Source: Burkholderia vietnamiensis LMG 10929 (lineage in GTDB: Bacteria > Pseudomonadota > Gammaproteobacteria > Burkholderiales > Burkholderiaceae). From it: a DNA stretch of 64,000 nucleotides. The stretch lies in assembly GCF_000959445.1 (NCBI RefSeq), contig NZ_CP009631.1, positions 124,001 through 188,000 on the forward strand. Reading direction: 5' to 3'. Positions 42,130 through 51,641 of the stretch are shown here, piece after piece. The notes under the pieces were generated by a model that worked only from the letters and a program-made list of their open reading frames with translations, did not search any database and had not been told where the DNA came from. Position 1 is the first letter of the stretch. Each line of letters begins with the position of its first letter. The position numbers and the translations under genes are program-made.

Positions 42130-43197
42130 ATGATTGAAACCGACAAACTCGCCGCCGAGCGGATCATCGCCGCCACGCCCGCCTCGTCGCACGAGGAGGT
42201 GTTCGAACGCGCGCTGCGGCCGCGCCAGCTCGACGATTACGTCGGCCAGGAGAAGGTGCGCGGTCAGCTCGAGATCTTCATCGAGGCCGCGAAACGCCGC
42301 TCCGAGCCGCTCGACCACGTGCTGCTGTTCGGCCCGCCGGGCCTCGGCAAGACCACGCTCGCGCACATCATCGCGCGCGAAATGGGCGTGAATCTGCGCC
42401 AGACGTCGGGCCCGGTGCTCGAGCGCGCCGGCGACCTCGCCGCGCTGCTGACCAATCTCGAAGCGAACGACGTGCTGTTCATCGACGAGATCCACCGGTT
42501 GTCGCCGGTCGTCGAGGAAATCCTGTATCCGGCGCTCGAGGATTACCAGATCGACATCATGATCGGCGAAGGTCCGGCCGCGCGCAGCGTGAAGCTCGAT
42601 CTGCAGCCGTTCACGCTGGTGGGCGCAACGACGCGCGCGGGGATGCTCACCAATCCGCTGCGCGATCGCTTCGGGATCGTCGCGCGGCTGGAGTTCTACG
42701 ACGCCGAGCAGCTGTCGCGCATCGTGCGGCGCTCGGCGGCACTGCTGAACGCGCAGATCGACCCGAACGGCGCGCTGGAAATCGCGAAGCGCTCGCGCGG
42801 CACGCCGCGGATCGCGAACCGGTTGCTGCGCCGCGTGCGCGACTACGCGGAAGTGAAGGCCGACGGACAGATCACCGCGGCCGTCGCCGATGCCGCGCTC
42901 GCGATGCTCGACGTCGATCCGGTCGGCTTCGACCTGATGGACCGCAAGCTGCTCGAAGCCATCCTGCACAAGTTCGACGGCGGCCCGGTCGGCATCGACA
43001 ACCTCGCGGCCGCGATCGGCGAGGAGCGCGACACGATCGAGGACGTGCTCGAACCGTACCTGATCCAGCAAGGCTTCCTGCAGCGCACGCCGCGCGGGCG
43101 CGTCGCGACGCTGCTCACCTACCGCCATTTCGGGCTGTCCGCGCCGGCGGCCGGCAGTGCGGAAGGCAGCATGTGGAACACGCCCGACGGCGCGTAG
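42130..43197 (+). CDS. ruvB: Holliday-junction ATP-dependent helicase RuvB
   Basis: A 355-residue AAA+ motor that drives branch migration. Walker A GPPGLGKT, Walker [12 protein letters not shown], sensor 1 [10 protein letters not shown] and the arginine-finger/sensor 2 region ([15 protein letters not shown]) are present; the C-terminal winged-helix domain ends near [12 protein letters not shown]. The N terminus matches E. coli RuvB (MIE-D-L), so the ATG at 42130 is correct. TACAAT at 42118-42123 ends only 6 bases before this ATG and there is no ribosome binding site, which suggests a leaderless transcript in addition to read-through from ruvA. Confidence 0.97.
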   Translation: MIETDKLAAERIIAATPASSHEEVFERALRPRQLDDYVGQEKVRGQLEIFIEAAKRRSEPLDHVLLFGPPGLGKTTLAHIIAREMGVNLRQTSGPVLERAGDLAALLTNLEANDVLFIDEIHRLSPVVEEILYPALEDYQIDIMIGEGPAARSVKLDLQPFTLVGATTRAGMLTNPLRDRFGIVARLEFYDAEQLSRIVRRSAALLNAQIDPNGALEIAKRSRGTPRIANRLLRRVRDYAEVKADGQITAAVADAALAMLDVDPVGFDLMDRKLLEAILHKFDGGPVGIDNLAAAIGEERDTIEDVLEPYLIQQGFLQRTPRGRVATLLTYRHFGLSAPAAGSAEGSMWNTPDGA

Positions 43198-43226
43198 CCC
43201 GCCGCGTCGCTCCCGGCCAACCAGCC

Positions 43227-44180
43227 ATGACCACGCCGCCCCGTCGTCATCCCGCCGCGCCGAGCGCGGGCCCGCGCTGGATCGAGCCGCTGCGCAAGCG
43301 GCTCGCGGCCGGCGTCACGCACCTGACGACCGGCAGCGGCGGCCCGTCGATCGACTATTCATCACCGCCCGGCGACCCCGGGCTGTTCGGGCCGGACGCG
43401 GTCTGCTGGCGCGTACATGCGGATTTCGCGTCGATGATGACCGGCGGCGTCTCGGCGCTGCTGTTGCAGGCGCTTCATCCGCTCGCGCTGGCGGGCGTCT
43501 GGGATCATTCGTCGTTTCGCACCGACATCCTCGGCCGCCTGCGCCGCACGGCGACGTTCATATCGGGCACCACGTTCGGCAATCGCGCGGACGCGCTCGC
43601 GCTGATCGAGCGCGTGAAGGCCATTCACACGCGCGTATCGGGCACCGCGCCCGACGGCCGCCCGTACCGCGCCGACGATCCGGCGTTGCTCACGTGGGTG
43701 CATGTCGCGGAAGTATCGAGCTTCCTGGCCGCGCATCTGCGCTATGTGAATCCGGCGCTGAGCGGCGAATGTCAGGATCGCTATTACGCGGAAACCGCGC
43801 AGATCGCCGAGCGCCTCGGCGCGCAGGCCGTGCCGCGCTCGCGCGCGGAGGTCGCCGCCTATCTCGCGCGCATGCAGCCGGAGCTCGAAGCCGGCCCGCG
43901 CACGTTCGAAGTGATCCGCATCCTGCTGAACGCGCCGCTCGCGAAGCCTGCGCTGCGGCCGGCCGCCACGCTGGTGATGCACGCCGGGATCGACCTGTTG
44001 CCGCCGTGGGCGCAGCAGATGCTCGGCCTCGCGCGGTTCGCGCCGCTGCGGCGGGCGGTGGTCCGGCCCGGTGTGCGCGCAGTCGCGCCGGTGCTGCGCT
44101 GGGCGCTCGTGAACGGCGTATCGAAACGCGCACGGCGCCGCGCCAGCGCAGCGCCGTCGGGCGGCGAGCCGCCTGCATGA
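43227..44180 (+). CDS. DUF2236 / MpaB-family oxygenase-like protein
   Basis: A 317-residue all-helical protein of the DUF2236 family, related to the latex-clearing protein and MpaB oxygenases, some of which bind haem. Conserved blocks are LLLQALHPLALAGVWDHS, RTATFISGTTFGN and LLTWVHVAEVSSFLAAHLRY; the histidines in LHPLA and TWVHV are candidate haem-related residues. Its function is unknown. The ATG at 43227 was chosen over one 18 codons upstream that overlaps the ruvB end. It starts 29 bases after ruvB, but a functional link to ruvABC is unlikely. Confidence 0.82.
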   Translation: MTTPPRRHPAAPSAGPRWIEPLRKRLAAGVTHLTTGSGGPSIDYSSPPGDPGLFGPDAVCWRVHADFASMMTGGVSALLLQALHPLALAGVWDHSSFRTDILGRLRRTATFISGTTFGNRADALALIERVKAIHTRVSGTAPDGRPYRADDPALLTWVHVAEVSSFLAAHLRYVNPALSGECQDRYYAETAQIAERLGAQAVPRSRAEVAAYLARMQPELEAGPRTFEVIRILLNAPLAKPALRPAATLVMHAGIDLLPPWAQQMLGLARFAPLRRAVVRPGVRAVAPVLRWALVNGVSKRARRRASAAPSGGEPPA

Positions 44181-44282
44181 CGGTGAGTCGGTAAGTCGCT
44201 CAGTAGGTCAGAGTCACCAACGCGCGGCCGGATGCCGGCAACGCACTGACGCCCGCCAACCCGTCACGCCGATGCGACCGCC

Positions 44283-44945
44283 TCAGAGCACCTTGCGATA
44301 GCCGTCGTCGTCGCTCGCGGCGTCGAGGTGCGACACGTCGGCCCACTGCACGACCTGCGCGCGGCCGTCAGCGTAATCGACGACGTTGATGCTCGTGTTG
44401 AGCAATTGATAGTTGCGCGGCGCCGCGAGATCGAGACCGTTGGCGAAGCGGTACACGCAGTCGAGCACGCCGCCGTGCGCGACGCACGCGATGCGGCCGC
44501 CCGGATGAGCGACGACGATCGGTTCGAGCGCATGCAGCACGCGATGATAGAACGCGCGCTGCGACTCGCCGCCATCGGGCGCGAAGCCCGGGTCGCGGGT
44601 CTGCCATGCGGCGTATGCATCGGGAAACAGCGTCTCGATCTCGGTGCTGTCATGGCCCTGGAACGCGCCGTATGCGCGCTCGCGCAGCCCTTCGCGCAAC
44701 TGGAGCGGCAAGCCGAGCGCGTCGGCAAAGGGCTGCGCGGTCTGTTGCGCCCGCATCAGGTCGCTCGAATAAACGGCGTCGAGGCGCTGCCCCTCGCGCG
44801 CTTCGCGCGCAAGCCGCACGGCGAGCCGCTGCGCCTGAGCGAGCCCCGAGTCGGCCAGCGGAATGTCGATGTGGCCCTGGATGCGCTTGATGCGGTTCCA
44901 GGCCGTCTCGCCGTGACGGATGAACAGGATCTGCGTGGTCGCCAT
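44283..44945 (-). CDS. Histidine phosphatase family protein (GpmB/CobC-like)
   Basis: A 220-residue member of the phosphoglycerate mutase-like superfamily. The phosphohistidine motif RHGETAWN is at residues about 10-17, and the second catalytic His is in CVAHGGVLDCVYR. Such proteins are mostly small-molecule phosphatases, and a phosphoglycerate mutase annotation would be an overcall. It follows dtd by 23 bases on the same strand, making a tyrS-dtd-phosphatase unit. Confidence 0.9.
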   Translation of the reverse strand: MATTQILFIRHGETAWNRIKRIQGHIDIPLADSGLAQAQRLAVRLAREAREGQRLDAVYSSDLMRAQQTAQPFADALGLPLQLREGLRERAYGAFQGHDSTEIETLFPDAYAAWQTRDPGFAPDGGESQRAFYHRVLHALEPIVVAHPGGRIACVAHGGVLDCVYRFANGLDLAAPRNYQLLNTSINVVDYADGRAQVVQWADVSHLDAASDDDGYRKVL

Positions 44946-44968
44946 CGCGGCGCGCCTCCGGGAAAGAA

Positions 44969-45427
44969 TCAGGGCCGCACTTGCAGCCAGAACGTCACGG
45001 GGCCGTCGTTGACGAGCGATACCTGCATGTCGGCGCCGAACTCGCCGGTCTCGACGATCGGGTGACGCTCGCGCGCGGCCGCGACGAAGTAATCGAACAG
45101 GCGCTTGCCTTCTTCGGGCGGCGCGGCCGGCGTGAAGCTCGGCCGCAGCCCGCTGTTGGTGTCGGCCGCCAGCGTGAACTGCGACACGAGCAGCAGGCCG
45201 CCCGCGCGGCCCGCGCCGTCGATGTTCGACACCGGCAGGTTCATCTTGCCGGCCGCGTCGCTGAACACGCGATAGCCGAGCAGCTTCGCGAGCAGCTTGT
45301 CCGCCGCGGCCTCGGTGTCACCGCGCTCCGCGCAGACCAGCGCGAGCAGGCCCGCGCCGATCTCGCCGGTCGTACGCTCGCCGACTTGCACGTCGGCGCG
45401 CTTCACGCGCTGGATCAGCGCGATCAT
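44969..45427 (-). CDS. dtd: D-aminoacyl-tRNA deacylase
   Basis: A 152-residue enzyme that hydrolyses D-amino acids from mischarged tRNAs, chiefly D-Tyr. The family motifs SQFTLAAD and [10 protein letters not shown] (the Gly-cisPro segment) are intact. Its ATG overlaps the tyrS stop codon (ATGA), so tyrosyl-tRNA synthesis and proofreading are translationally coupled here. Confidence 0.96.
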   Translation of the reverse strand: MIALIQRVKRADVQVGERTTGEIGAGLLALVCAERGDTEAAADKLLAKLLGYRVFSDAAGKMNLPVSNIDGAGRAGGLLLVSQFTLAADTNSGLRPSFTPAAPPEEGKRLFDYFVAAARERHPIVETGEFGADMQVSLVNDGPVTFWLQVRP

Positions 45428-46665
45428 GCGGTCAGCGTGACGCGCGCGAAGCGGCGCTTGCCGACCTGCACGACGAACTCGCCGGCGTCGACCTTCAGGC
45501 CCTTGTCGGACACGGTCGCGCCGTCGATCTTCACGCCGCCCTGCTCGATGTTGCGCAGCGCTTCGCTCGTCGACGGCACGAGGCCCGCCTGCTTCAGCAA
45601 CTGGCCGATCGCGAGCGGCGCGCCTGCGAGCGTGACCGACGGGATATCGTCCGGCACGCCGCCCTTCGCGCGGTGATTGAAGTCCTCGAGCGCGCGCTCG
45701 GCGTCGGCCTGCGAGTGAAAGCGCGCGACGATTTCCTGCGCGAGCAGCACCTTGAAGTCGCGCGGGTTGCGGCCGCCTTCGGCTTCGCGGCGGAAGCCGG
45801 CGATCTCGTCGAGGCTGCGGAACGACAGCAGTTCGAAGTAACGCCACATCAACGTGTCCGAGATGCTCATCAGCTTGCCGAACATGTCGGTCGGCTTCTC
45901 GCTGATGCCGACGTAGTTGCCCTTCGACTTCGACATCTTCTCGACGCCGTCGAGCCCTTCGAGCAGCGGCATCGTCAGAATGCACTGCTGTTCCTGGCCG
46001 TACTGCTTCTGCAGTTCGCGGCCGACCAGCAGGTTGAACTTCTGGTCGGTGCCGCCGAGCTCGAGGTCGGCGTTCAGCGCGACCGAGTCGTAACCCTGCA
46101 TCAGCGGGTACAGGAATTCGTGGATCGAAATCGGGATGCCGCTCTGGAAGCGCTTCGTGAAGTCCTCGCGTTCGAGGATCCGCGCGACCGTGTAGCGCGA
46201 CGCGAGCTTGATCATCCCGTCGGCGCCGAGCGGCATCGACCACTCGCTGTTGTAGCGGATCTCGGTCTTGTCGCGGTCGAGCACCAGCGCGGCCTGGTCG
46301 AAGTAAGTCTTCGCGTTCGACTCGATCTGCTCGCGCGTGAGCGGCGGGCGCGTCGCGTTGCGGCCGGACGGATCGCCGATCAGCGACGTGAAATCGCCGA
46401 TCAGGAAGATCACCGTGTGCCCGAGGTCCTGCAGCTGGCGCATCTTGTTCAGCACGACCGTATGGCCGATGTGGATGTCGGGCGCGGTCGGGTCGAGCCC
46501 GAGCTTGATGCGCAGCGGCTTGCCGGTGGCCGCGCTGCGCGCGAGCTTCTGCGCGAACTCTTCCTCGATCAGCAGTTCGTCGACACCGCGCTTCGTAACG
46601 GCGAGCGCGTGGCGGACTTCGTCGGTGATCGGGAAAACGGGCTTGGAACTGGGTTCGGTGCTCAT
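45424..46665 (-). CDS. tyrS: Tyrosyl-tRNA synthetase
   Basis: A 413-residue class I synthetase charging tRNA-Tyr. The HIGH motif is in [15 protein letters not shown] and the KMSKS loop in [14 protein letters not shown]. The C-terminal S4 RNA-binding domain is present ([20 protein letters not shown]). The length and N-terminal arrangement put it in the TyrZ-like bacterial group. It is transcribed divergently from anmK and heads the tyrS-dtd-phosphatase unit. Confidence 0.97.
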   Translation of the reverse strand: MSTEPSSKPVFPITDEVRHALAVTKRGVDELLIEEEFAQKLARSAATGKPLRIKLGLDPTAPDIHIGHTVVLNKMRQLQDLGHTVIFLIGDFTSLIGDPSGRNATRPPLTREQIESNAKTYFDQAALVLDRDKTEIRYNSEWSMPLGADGMIKLASRYTVARILEREDFTKRFQSGIPISIHEFLYPLMQGYDSVALNADLELGGTDQKFNLLVGRELQKQYGQEQQCILTMPLLEGLDGVEKMSKSKGNYVGISEKPTDMFGKLMSISDTLMWRYFELLSFRSLDEIAGFRREAEGGRNPRDFKVLLAQEIVARFHSQADAERALEDFNHRAKGGVPDDIPSVTLAGAPLAIGQLLKQAGLVPSTSEALRNIEQGGVKIDGATVSDKGLKVDAGEFVVQVGKRRFARVTLTA

Positions 46666-46807
46666 CGGTGCCAGGAAGAATGTCGCAAAGACAGGGATTT
46701 TCCCATAACTTGCGCGCGCATCGCTTAACGACGCGTCAGGTTGCGCGGATAATCAGGTGCGAGGCGCGCGGCACCGGCCCGCGCCGCTCGATCCAGGAGA
46801 ACCCAAC

Positions 46808-47956
46808 GTGCCGCAACGACACCCGCAACCCGCCCATCCGGCCGACGGCGTCTACTTCGGACTCATGTCGGGAACCAGCATGGACGGCGTCGACGGCGTC
46901 GCGGTCCGGTTCGAAACGGGCCGCGCGCCGGTCGTGCTCGCCGAAGCGTTCGTCGGCTTCGCGCAATCGCTGCGCGACGCGCTGTTCGCGCTACAGCAGC
47001 CGGGCGACGACGAGATCGACCGCGAGTCGGTCGCCGCGAATGCGCTCGTCGCGCGCTATGCGGTGTGCTGCCACGAGCTGCAGCGTACGGCCGGCCTGTC
47101 GCGCGACGACGTGCGCGCGATCGGCGTGCACGGCCAGACGGTCCGGCACCGTCCCGAACGCGGCTACACGCGTCAGCTGAACAATCCGGCGCTGCTCGCC
47201 GAGCTCACGCATGTCGACGTGATCGCCGACTTCCGCATGCGCGACGTCGCGGCCGGCGGCCACGGCGCGCCGCTGGCGCCGGCGTTTCATGCGACGGTGT
47301 TCGGCGCGCCGGGCGACACGCGCGTCGTCTGCAACCTCGGCGGCATCAGCAACATCACGATCCTGCCGGCTGAAGGCAGCGACGTGCGCGGCTTCGACTG
47401 CGGGCCGGCGAACGCGTTGATCGACGCATGGGCGACGCGCCAACTCGGCAAGCCGTACGACGACGGCGGCAAGTTCGCCGCGCGCGGCACCGTGCATGCG
47501 GCGTTGCTCGACGCGCTGCTGGACGAACCCTATTTCACCGCGCCGCCGCCGAAAAGCACCGGGCGCGACCTGTTCAGCGCGGCGTGGCTCGACGCGAAGC
47601 TGGCCGGCTTTGCGCAGGTTGCGCCGGAGGACGTGCAGGCGACGCTGACCGCGCTCACCGCGGTGTCGGTCGCTCGCGAGATCGCGCGGCACGCAGCCGG
47701 CTGCAAGGCCGTGTTCGTCTGCGGCGGCGGCGCCCGCAATCCCGTGCTACTCGACGCGCTGCGTCGCGCGCTGCAGGAAGCCGGCGTATTAGCCACGGTA
47801 GACACGACGGCCGCGCTCGGCGTGCCGCCGCAACAGGTCGAGGCGCTCGCGTTCGCATGGCTCGCGTACCGCTTCACCGCGCGCCTGCCCGGCAATCTCG
47901 CGAGCGTGACGGGCGCGGCCGGCGAGCGCGTGCTCGGCGCGCTGTATCCGCGCTGA
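46808..47956 (+). CDS. anmK: Anhydro-N-acetylmuramic acid kinase
   Basis: A 382-residue kinase of peptidoglycan recycling that converts 1,6-anhydro-MurNAc to MurNAc-6-phosphate. The N-terminal [17 protein letters not shown] is the family signature, and [11 protein letters not shown] and [14 protein letters not shown] belong to the sugar-kinase core. I chose the GTG at 46808, which follows AGGAG, over an ATG 17 codons upstream that lacks one. It converges on erpA and shares a bidirectional terminator with it. Confidence 0.95.
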   Translation: MPQRHPQPAHPADGVYFGLMSGTSMDGVDGVAVRFETGRAPVVLAEAFVGFAQSLRDALFALQQPGDDEIDRESVAANALVARYAVCCHELQRTAGLSRDDVRAIGVHGQTVRHRPERGYTRQLNNPALLAELTHVDVIADFRMRDVAAGGHGAPLAPAFHATVFGAPGDTRVVCNLGGISNITILPAEGSDVRGFDCGPANALIDAWATRQLGKPYDDGGKFAARGTVHAALLDALLDEPYFTAPPPKSTGRDLFSAAWLDAKLAGFAQVAPEDVQATLTALTAVSVAREIARHAAGCKAVFVCGGGARNPVLLDALRRALQEAGVLATVDTTAALGVPPQQVEALAFAWLAYRFTARLPGNLASVTGAAGERVLGALYPR

Positions 47957-47985
47957 TCCGATGACGAGCACGGCGCGCGGACATG

Positions 47986-48014
47986 AAAAACGGGGCATCA
48001 AGCCCCGTTTCTTA
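47986..48014. terminator. Bidirectional terminator between anmK and erpA
   Basis: AACGGGGC and GCCCCGTT form an 8-bp stem with a 5-nt loop; A-rich before and T-rich after, so it can act for both convergent genes. Confidence 0.85.
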
Positions 48015-48046
48015 TTCCGGCGAACCGGACAGGATCCGAGTCGCGC

Positions 48047-48418
48047 TCAGACCGAGAACGACGAGCCGCAACCGCAGGTGGTCGTGGCGTTCGGGTTCTT
48101 GATCACGAACTGCGCGCCGTTGAGGTCGTCCTTGTAGTCGATCTCGGCGCCGACCAGATACTGGTAGCTCATCGAGTCGATCAGGAGCTGGACGCCGTTC
48201 TTGTCCATCACGGTGTCGTCCTCGTTGACTTCCTCGTCGAACGTGAAGCCATACTGGAAGCCCGAGCAGCCGCCGCCTTGCACGAACACGCGCAGCTTCA
48301 GGTCGGGATTGCCCTCTTCGTCGATCAGTTGCTTGACCTTGTCGGCCGCGGCGTCGGTGAAGACGAACGGGACCGGCATTTCGGCCGTCGTTGCTGCGGA
48401 TTCGTTAACAGCGTTCAT
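48047..48418 (-). CDS. erpA: Iron-sulfur cluster insertion protein ErpA
   Basis: A 123-residue A-type carrier that delivers Fe-S clusters to target proteins, including those of isoprenoid synthesis. The three cluster cysteines are C51 in [11 protein letters not shown] and C115/C117 in [15 protein letters not shown] precedes the ATG. It lies downstream of rpsI on the same strand but behind the rpsI terminator. Confidence 0.96.
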
Positions 48419-48549
48419 GCGAACTCTCCAAAAAGCTTTAGCCGCTATTGTAGGGCGGATCAGAAGATCGTGCCGATGTCCATGAAATCAATAGGTTCTT
48501 GTTGATTTCGGTAAAGCGAACGCCATGGGCACCCGCGTCGAGCGGGCAT

Positions 48550-48584
48550 AAAAAAACCGCCAGCGTGAAAGCTGGCGGTTTTTT
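48550..48584 (-). terminator. Intrinsic terminator of the rplM-rpsI operon
   Basis: On the minus strand AACCGCCAGC and GCTGGCGGTT form a 10-bp stem with a 6-nt loop and a long T run, about 45 bases after the rpsI stop. Confidence 0.92.
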
Positions 48585-48625
48585 CGGCGGACACCGCCCG
48601 AAAGCGGCGTGGCCATGAAGCAGAA

Positions 48626-49018
48626 TTAACGCTTCGAGAACTGCTTTGCGCGGCGTGCCTTGCGCAGACCGACCTTCTTACGCTCGACTTCACGCGCATC
48701 GCGCGTGACGAAGCCTGCGTTCGACAGCGACGGCTTGAGCGTCGCATCGTAGTCGATCAGTGCACGGGTGATGCCGTGACGCACTGCGCCTGCCTGACCC
48801 GTTTCACCGCCGCCGTTGACGTTGACCTTGATGTCGAACGTCTGGCCGTGGTTCGTGAGTTCCAGCGGTTGACGCACGATCATCAGCGACGTTTCGCGCG
48901 AGAAGTAGTCAGCGATGGGCTTGCCGTTGACGATGATGTCGCCCTTGCCAGCCTTGATGAAGACACGTGCGACTGCGCTCTTGCGGCGGCCCGTACCGTA
49001 GTTCCAGTTACCGATCAT
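48626..49018 (-). CDS. rpsI: 30S ribosomal protein S9
   Basis: A 130-residue ribosomal protein. The tail ending [17 protein letters not shown] is the conserved S9 C terminus that reaches the P-site tRNA, and [17 protein letters not shown] is its N-terminal hallmark. It follows rplM by 11 bases and ends at a strong terminator. Confidence 0.98.
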   Translation of the reverse strand: MIGNWNYGTGRRKSAVARVFIKAGKGDIIVNGKPIADYFSRETSLMIVRQPLELTNHGQTFDIKVNVNGGGETGQAGAVRHGITRALIDYDATLKPSLSNAGFVTRDAREVERKKVGLRKARRAKQFSKR

Positions 49019-49029
49019 GTGGGCTCCCC

Positions 49030-49458
49030 TTAGATCTCGAGCGCCTTCGGCTGTTGAGCCGAGTGCGGATGCGTCGCTTCTGCGTAGACCTTCAGCTTCT
49101 TGATCATCGCGTAGCCGAGCGGGCCCTTCGGCAGCATGCCCTTGACCGCCTTCTCGAGCGCACGGCCCGGGAAGCGTTCCTGCATCTTGCCGAACGTCGT
49201 TTCATAGATGCCGCCCGGGTAGCCCGAGTGACGGTAGTACTTCTTGTCCAGCGTCTTGTTGCCCGTGACCTTCAACTTGCTCGCGTTGATGATGATGATG
49301 AAATCACCAGTGTCGACGTGCGGGGTGAACTCAGGCTTGTGCTTGCCGCGCAGACGGCGTGCCACTTCGCTGGCAACACGGCCGAGAACCTTATCCGTCG
49401 CGTCAATCACGTACCATTCGCGCGTCACCTCATGGGCTTTTGCGGAAAACGTCTTCAT
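49030..49458 (-). CDS. rplM: 50S ribosomal protein L13
   Basis: A 142-residue ribosomal protein, the standard length. Its opening [30 protein letters not shown] and the [25 protein letters not shown] block are typical. I chose the ATG at 49458; an in-frame ATG 34 codons upstream would add an unconserved arm. The promoter lies at 49580-49609. Confidence 0.98.
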
Positions 49459-49579
49459 GATCGATCCAAAAAAAATGCTTTGCCCGATGTGTTCTTCCTG
49501 CTTGTCTGAGTGCGCTTCGAGGCGCGGTGCAGGCTCTCCCTGTTCTTTTTCCGTGGGCATGAATGCGGAAAAGCCCTGA

Positions 49580-49609
49580 ATTATAAAGGAAATACCACAG
49601 GGCGGTCAA
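49580..49609 (-). promoter_or_regulatory. Sigma-70 promoter of rplM-rpsI
   Basis: On the minus strand TTGACC, 18 bases, TATAAT: close to the sigma-70 consensus. The predicted start point is about 110 bases before the rplM ATG, leaving a leader long enough for the autoregulation known for this operon in E. coli; no particular leader structure was identified here. Confidence 0.75.
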
Positions 49610-49769
49610 AGAGAATCCGTGGCCCGCGCCGGCGGCGCCCGAAATCGGCGAAAATTCCGGCGTGCCGTGCCGCACCGGGCGATCCGAGCGCCCGGCGGCG
49701 CACCCGTCGCGCGTTGCACATGACCTTGCCGCGCGCGACCGGCCGACCACGAAAAAACAACAAGCAAGC

Positions 49770-50111
49770 ATGATGAAACAAGGACTTATGCCCATTTTCG
49801 CGGCCGCCCTGCTGGCGGCCGCCGTCCCCGCGAGCGCCGCCCAGCAGGCCTGCGAGGCCAAGCTCGCCGCACTCGACGCGCGCATCGCCGACGCGCGCGA
49901 ATCCCATACCGAGGAACGCGTCGCCCGCCTGCGCGCGGTGCGCGAGCGCGTACGCCATTTCTGCGCACACGAACAGGGCGACGTTTCGGCCAGCGACGCC
50001 CAGGCAACGCCGACGCAGCCGACGCAGCCGACGCAGCCGACGCAGCCGACGCAGCCGACCAGCACGCCGGCACGGCCGGCGCCGCGGCCGGCGGCGAGGC
50101 AGCCCGTCTGA
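49770..50111 (+). CDS. DUF1090-like small periplasmic protein with a PTQ repeat
   Basis: A 113-residue protein with a signal peptide (cleavage near ASA-AQQ, residue 24). The mature part, QQACEAKLAALDARIADARESHTEERVARLRAVRERVRHFC, resembles the DUF1090/YqjC family of small periplasmic proteins: a helical hairpin between two cysteines. The C-terminal third is a low-complexity tail containing five exact copies of ACGCAGCCG (TQP) and then Pro/Ala-rich sequence. Two tandem ATGs at 49770/49773 are possible starts. Function unknown. Confidence 0.75.
   Translation: MMKQGLMPIFAAALLAAAVPASAAQQACEAKLAALDARIADARESHTEERVARLRAVRERVRHFCAHEQGDVSASDAQATPTQPTQPTQPTQPTQPTSTPARPAPRPAARQPV
50013..50057 (+). repeat. 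Five tandem copies of ACGCAGCCG
   Basis: Five identical 9-bp units inside the DUF1090-like gene, encoding (Thr-Gln-Pro)5. Unit length is a multiple of three, so copy-number change would alter tail length without shifting the frame. Confidence 0.95.
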
Positions 50112-50305
50112 TCGGTGTCGAACCGCTGTCGAGCGGGGGCCATAGCGGCCCTGAGCCGGTGTCGAACACCTGTCGAGATAGAACCAATGTCGGCGCGCTC
50201 GCCCGCTGCCGAAGCGCCGCCCAACCGCCGCAAAAGCGCCGCGGATTCGCCGCTCTCAAAGCGCTTTCAGACCGCGCAACCGGCGCGCCGATGTTTGCAT
50301 TGGAC

Positions 50306-50336
50306 GAAAAAAAGCCCGAACGTTTGGTTCGGGCTT
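50306..50336 (-). terminator. Intrinsic terminator of the candidate small RNA
   Basis: On the minus strand AAGCCCGAAC and GTTCGGGCTT form a 10-bp stem with a 5-nt loop, followed by seven T residues. No minus-strand coding gene ends near it. Confidence 0.88.
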
Positions 50337-50397
50337 AATCCACCTTTGGAGGAGGGTGGAGGAGACATTCGGAGGTTGCCGCAGCGCGACAACCAAT
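50306..50397 (-). ncRNA. Candidate small regulatory RNA with two anti-Shine-Dalgarno motifs
   Basis: A roughly 92-nt transcript is predicted on the minus strand from an A at about 50397 to the T run near 50306. Three parts are visible: a 5' hairpin (50374-50394; 9-bp stem with a 3-nt loop), an unpaired pyrimidine-rich stretch with two CTCCTCC copies (50348-50354 and 50358-50364 in plus coordinates), and an intrinsic terminator. CTCCTCC is complementary to the Shine-Dalgarno sequence, so base pairing with many ribosome binding sites and blocking of translation is the likely mode. Anti-SD sRNAs have been reported in Burkholderia and other proteobacteria; whether this is one of those already named was not checked. 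Its neighbours, a DUF1090 gene and osmC, are on the other strand. Confidence 0.75.
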
Positions 50398-50404
50398 GGA
50401 GCTC

Positions 50405-50433
50405 ATTATACGAATGCCCCTCCGACTTCACAA
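50405..50433 (-). promoter_or_regulatory. Sigma-70 promoter of the candidate small RNA
   Basis: On the minus strand TTGTGA (50433-50428), a 17-base spacer and a perfect TATAAT (50410-50405). The start point expected 7-8 bases later is the A at 50397. Confidence 0.8.
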
Positions 50434-50723
50434 GAAAATCTGCATTACGAAATCAAAAACCATAATGCGGAATCCCCGACGCACACTGGGCCTCATGGAT
50501 TTCCCCTTTCAAATCAGTTGCATAGCTGAAAACGCCGCGCCAATCGTCCCGCCCCACCTAGAGTAAAACCCCTAAAGCCAGCAGGGAAATACCAGCCAAA
50601 TGGCCGACGCGACGCCGCCGAGGCCGGCTCGCCGTTTCGCGTCGTGCAGTGCATCAGCCGACCGTTGCGCAGCGGGCTACAATGCCGGATCGAATCCGAA
50701 TCAGGCAACGCTGGAGCGCAAGC

Positions 50724-51146
50724 ATGGAATGCAAAGTAAGCTGGATGGGTCAGGACGGGATGGCGTTTTCGGCCCAGACCGGAAGCGGGCACCTCGTCGC
50801 GATGGACGGCGCGCCGGAAGGCGGCGGACATAACCTCGCTCCGCGCCCGATGGAAATGGTGCTGGTCGGCACCGGCGGCTGCACTGCGTACGACGTCGTG
50901 CTGATCCTGAAGAAGAGCCGCCAGGAAGTCACCGGCTGCTCGGTCACGCTGAAGGCCGAGCGCGCAAGCGAGGACCCGAAGGTGTTCACGAAGGTCCACT
51001 TCCACTTCACCGTCACGGGCCGCAACCTGAACCCGGCCACGGTCGAGCGCGCGATCAACCTCTCGCACGACAAATACTGCTCCGCGTCGATCATGATCGC
51101 GAAGACGGCCGAGCTCACGCATTCGTTCGACATCGTCGCCGACTAA
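50724..51146 (+). CDS. OsmC-family peroxiredoxin-like protein
   Basis: A 140-residue OsmC/YhfA-type protein; the family reduces organic hydroperoxides with a conserved Cys pair. Here the two cysteines are C53 in GGCTAYDVVLILKK and C72 in TGCSVTLKAER. The YhfA-like subgroup often has uncertain peroxidase activity. The ATG at 50724 follows CTGGAG. TACAAT at 50678-50683 is a likely -10 box. It shares a terminator with rnpB, which is encoded on the opposite strand. Confidence 0.9.
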   Translation: MECKVSWMGQDGMAFSAQTGSGHLVAMDGAPEGGGHNLAPRPMEMVLVGTGGCTAYDVVLILKKSRQEVTGCSVTLKAERASEDPKVFTKVHFHFTVTGRNLNPATVERAINLSHDKYCSASIMIAKTAELTHSFDIVAD

Positions 51147-51166
51147 GCGCGCTGCGCCGACGATAC

Positions 51167-51204
51167 AAAAAGGGCCGGCGCTCCCGATGGAGCGCCGGCC
51201 CTTG
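51167..51204. terminator. Terminator between osmC and rnpB
   Basis: A 14-bp perfect stem (AGGGCCGGCGCTCC with its complement) around a 4-nt loop. A run of A before it makes a proper T tail on the minus strand, ending rnpB; on the plus strand the tail is weak. Confidence 0.85.
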
Positions 51205-51219
51205 TGCATTCGAACGGCA

Positions 51220-51628
<409 letters not shown>

Positions 51629-51635
51629 GACGCGC

Positions 51636-51641
51636 ATTCTA
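51636..51641 (-). promoter_or_regulatory. Probable -10 element of rnpB
   Basis: On the minus strand TAGAAT lies 7 bases before the expected 5' end of RNase P RNA. No good -35 box was found. It overlaps the stop codon of the DUF3025 gene, which is read in the same direction, so the promoter is embedded in that gene's end. Confidence 0.5.

Noticed and set aside
50396-50566. A 56-residue plus-strand ORF starting within the small RNA locus
   Set aside because: Its ATG lies too far from any Shine-Dalgarno, the product has no recognisable feature, and the promoter and terminator point the other way.
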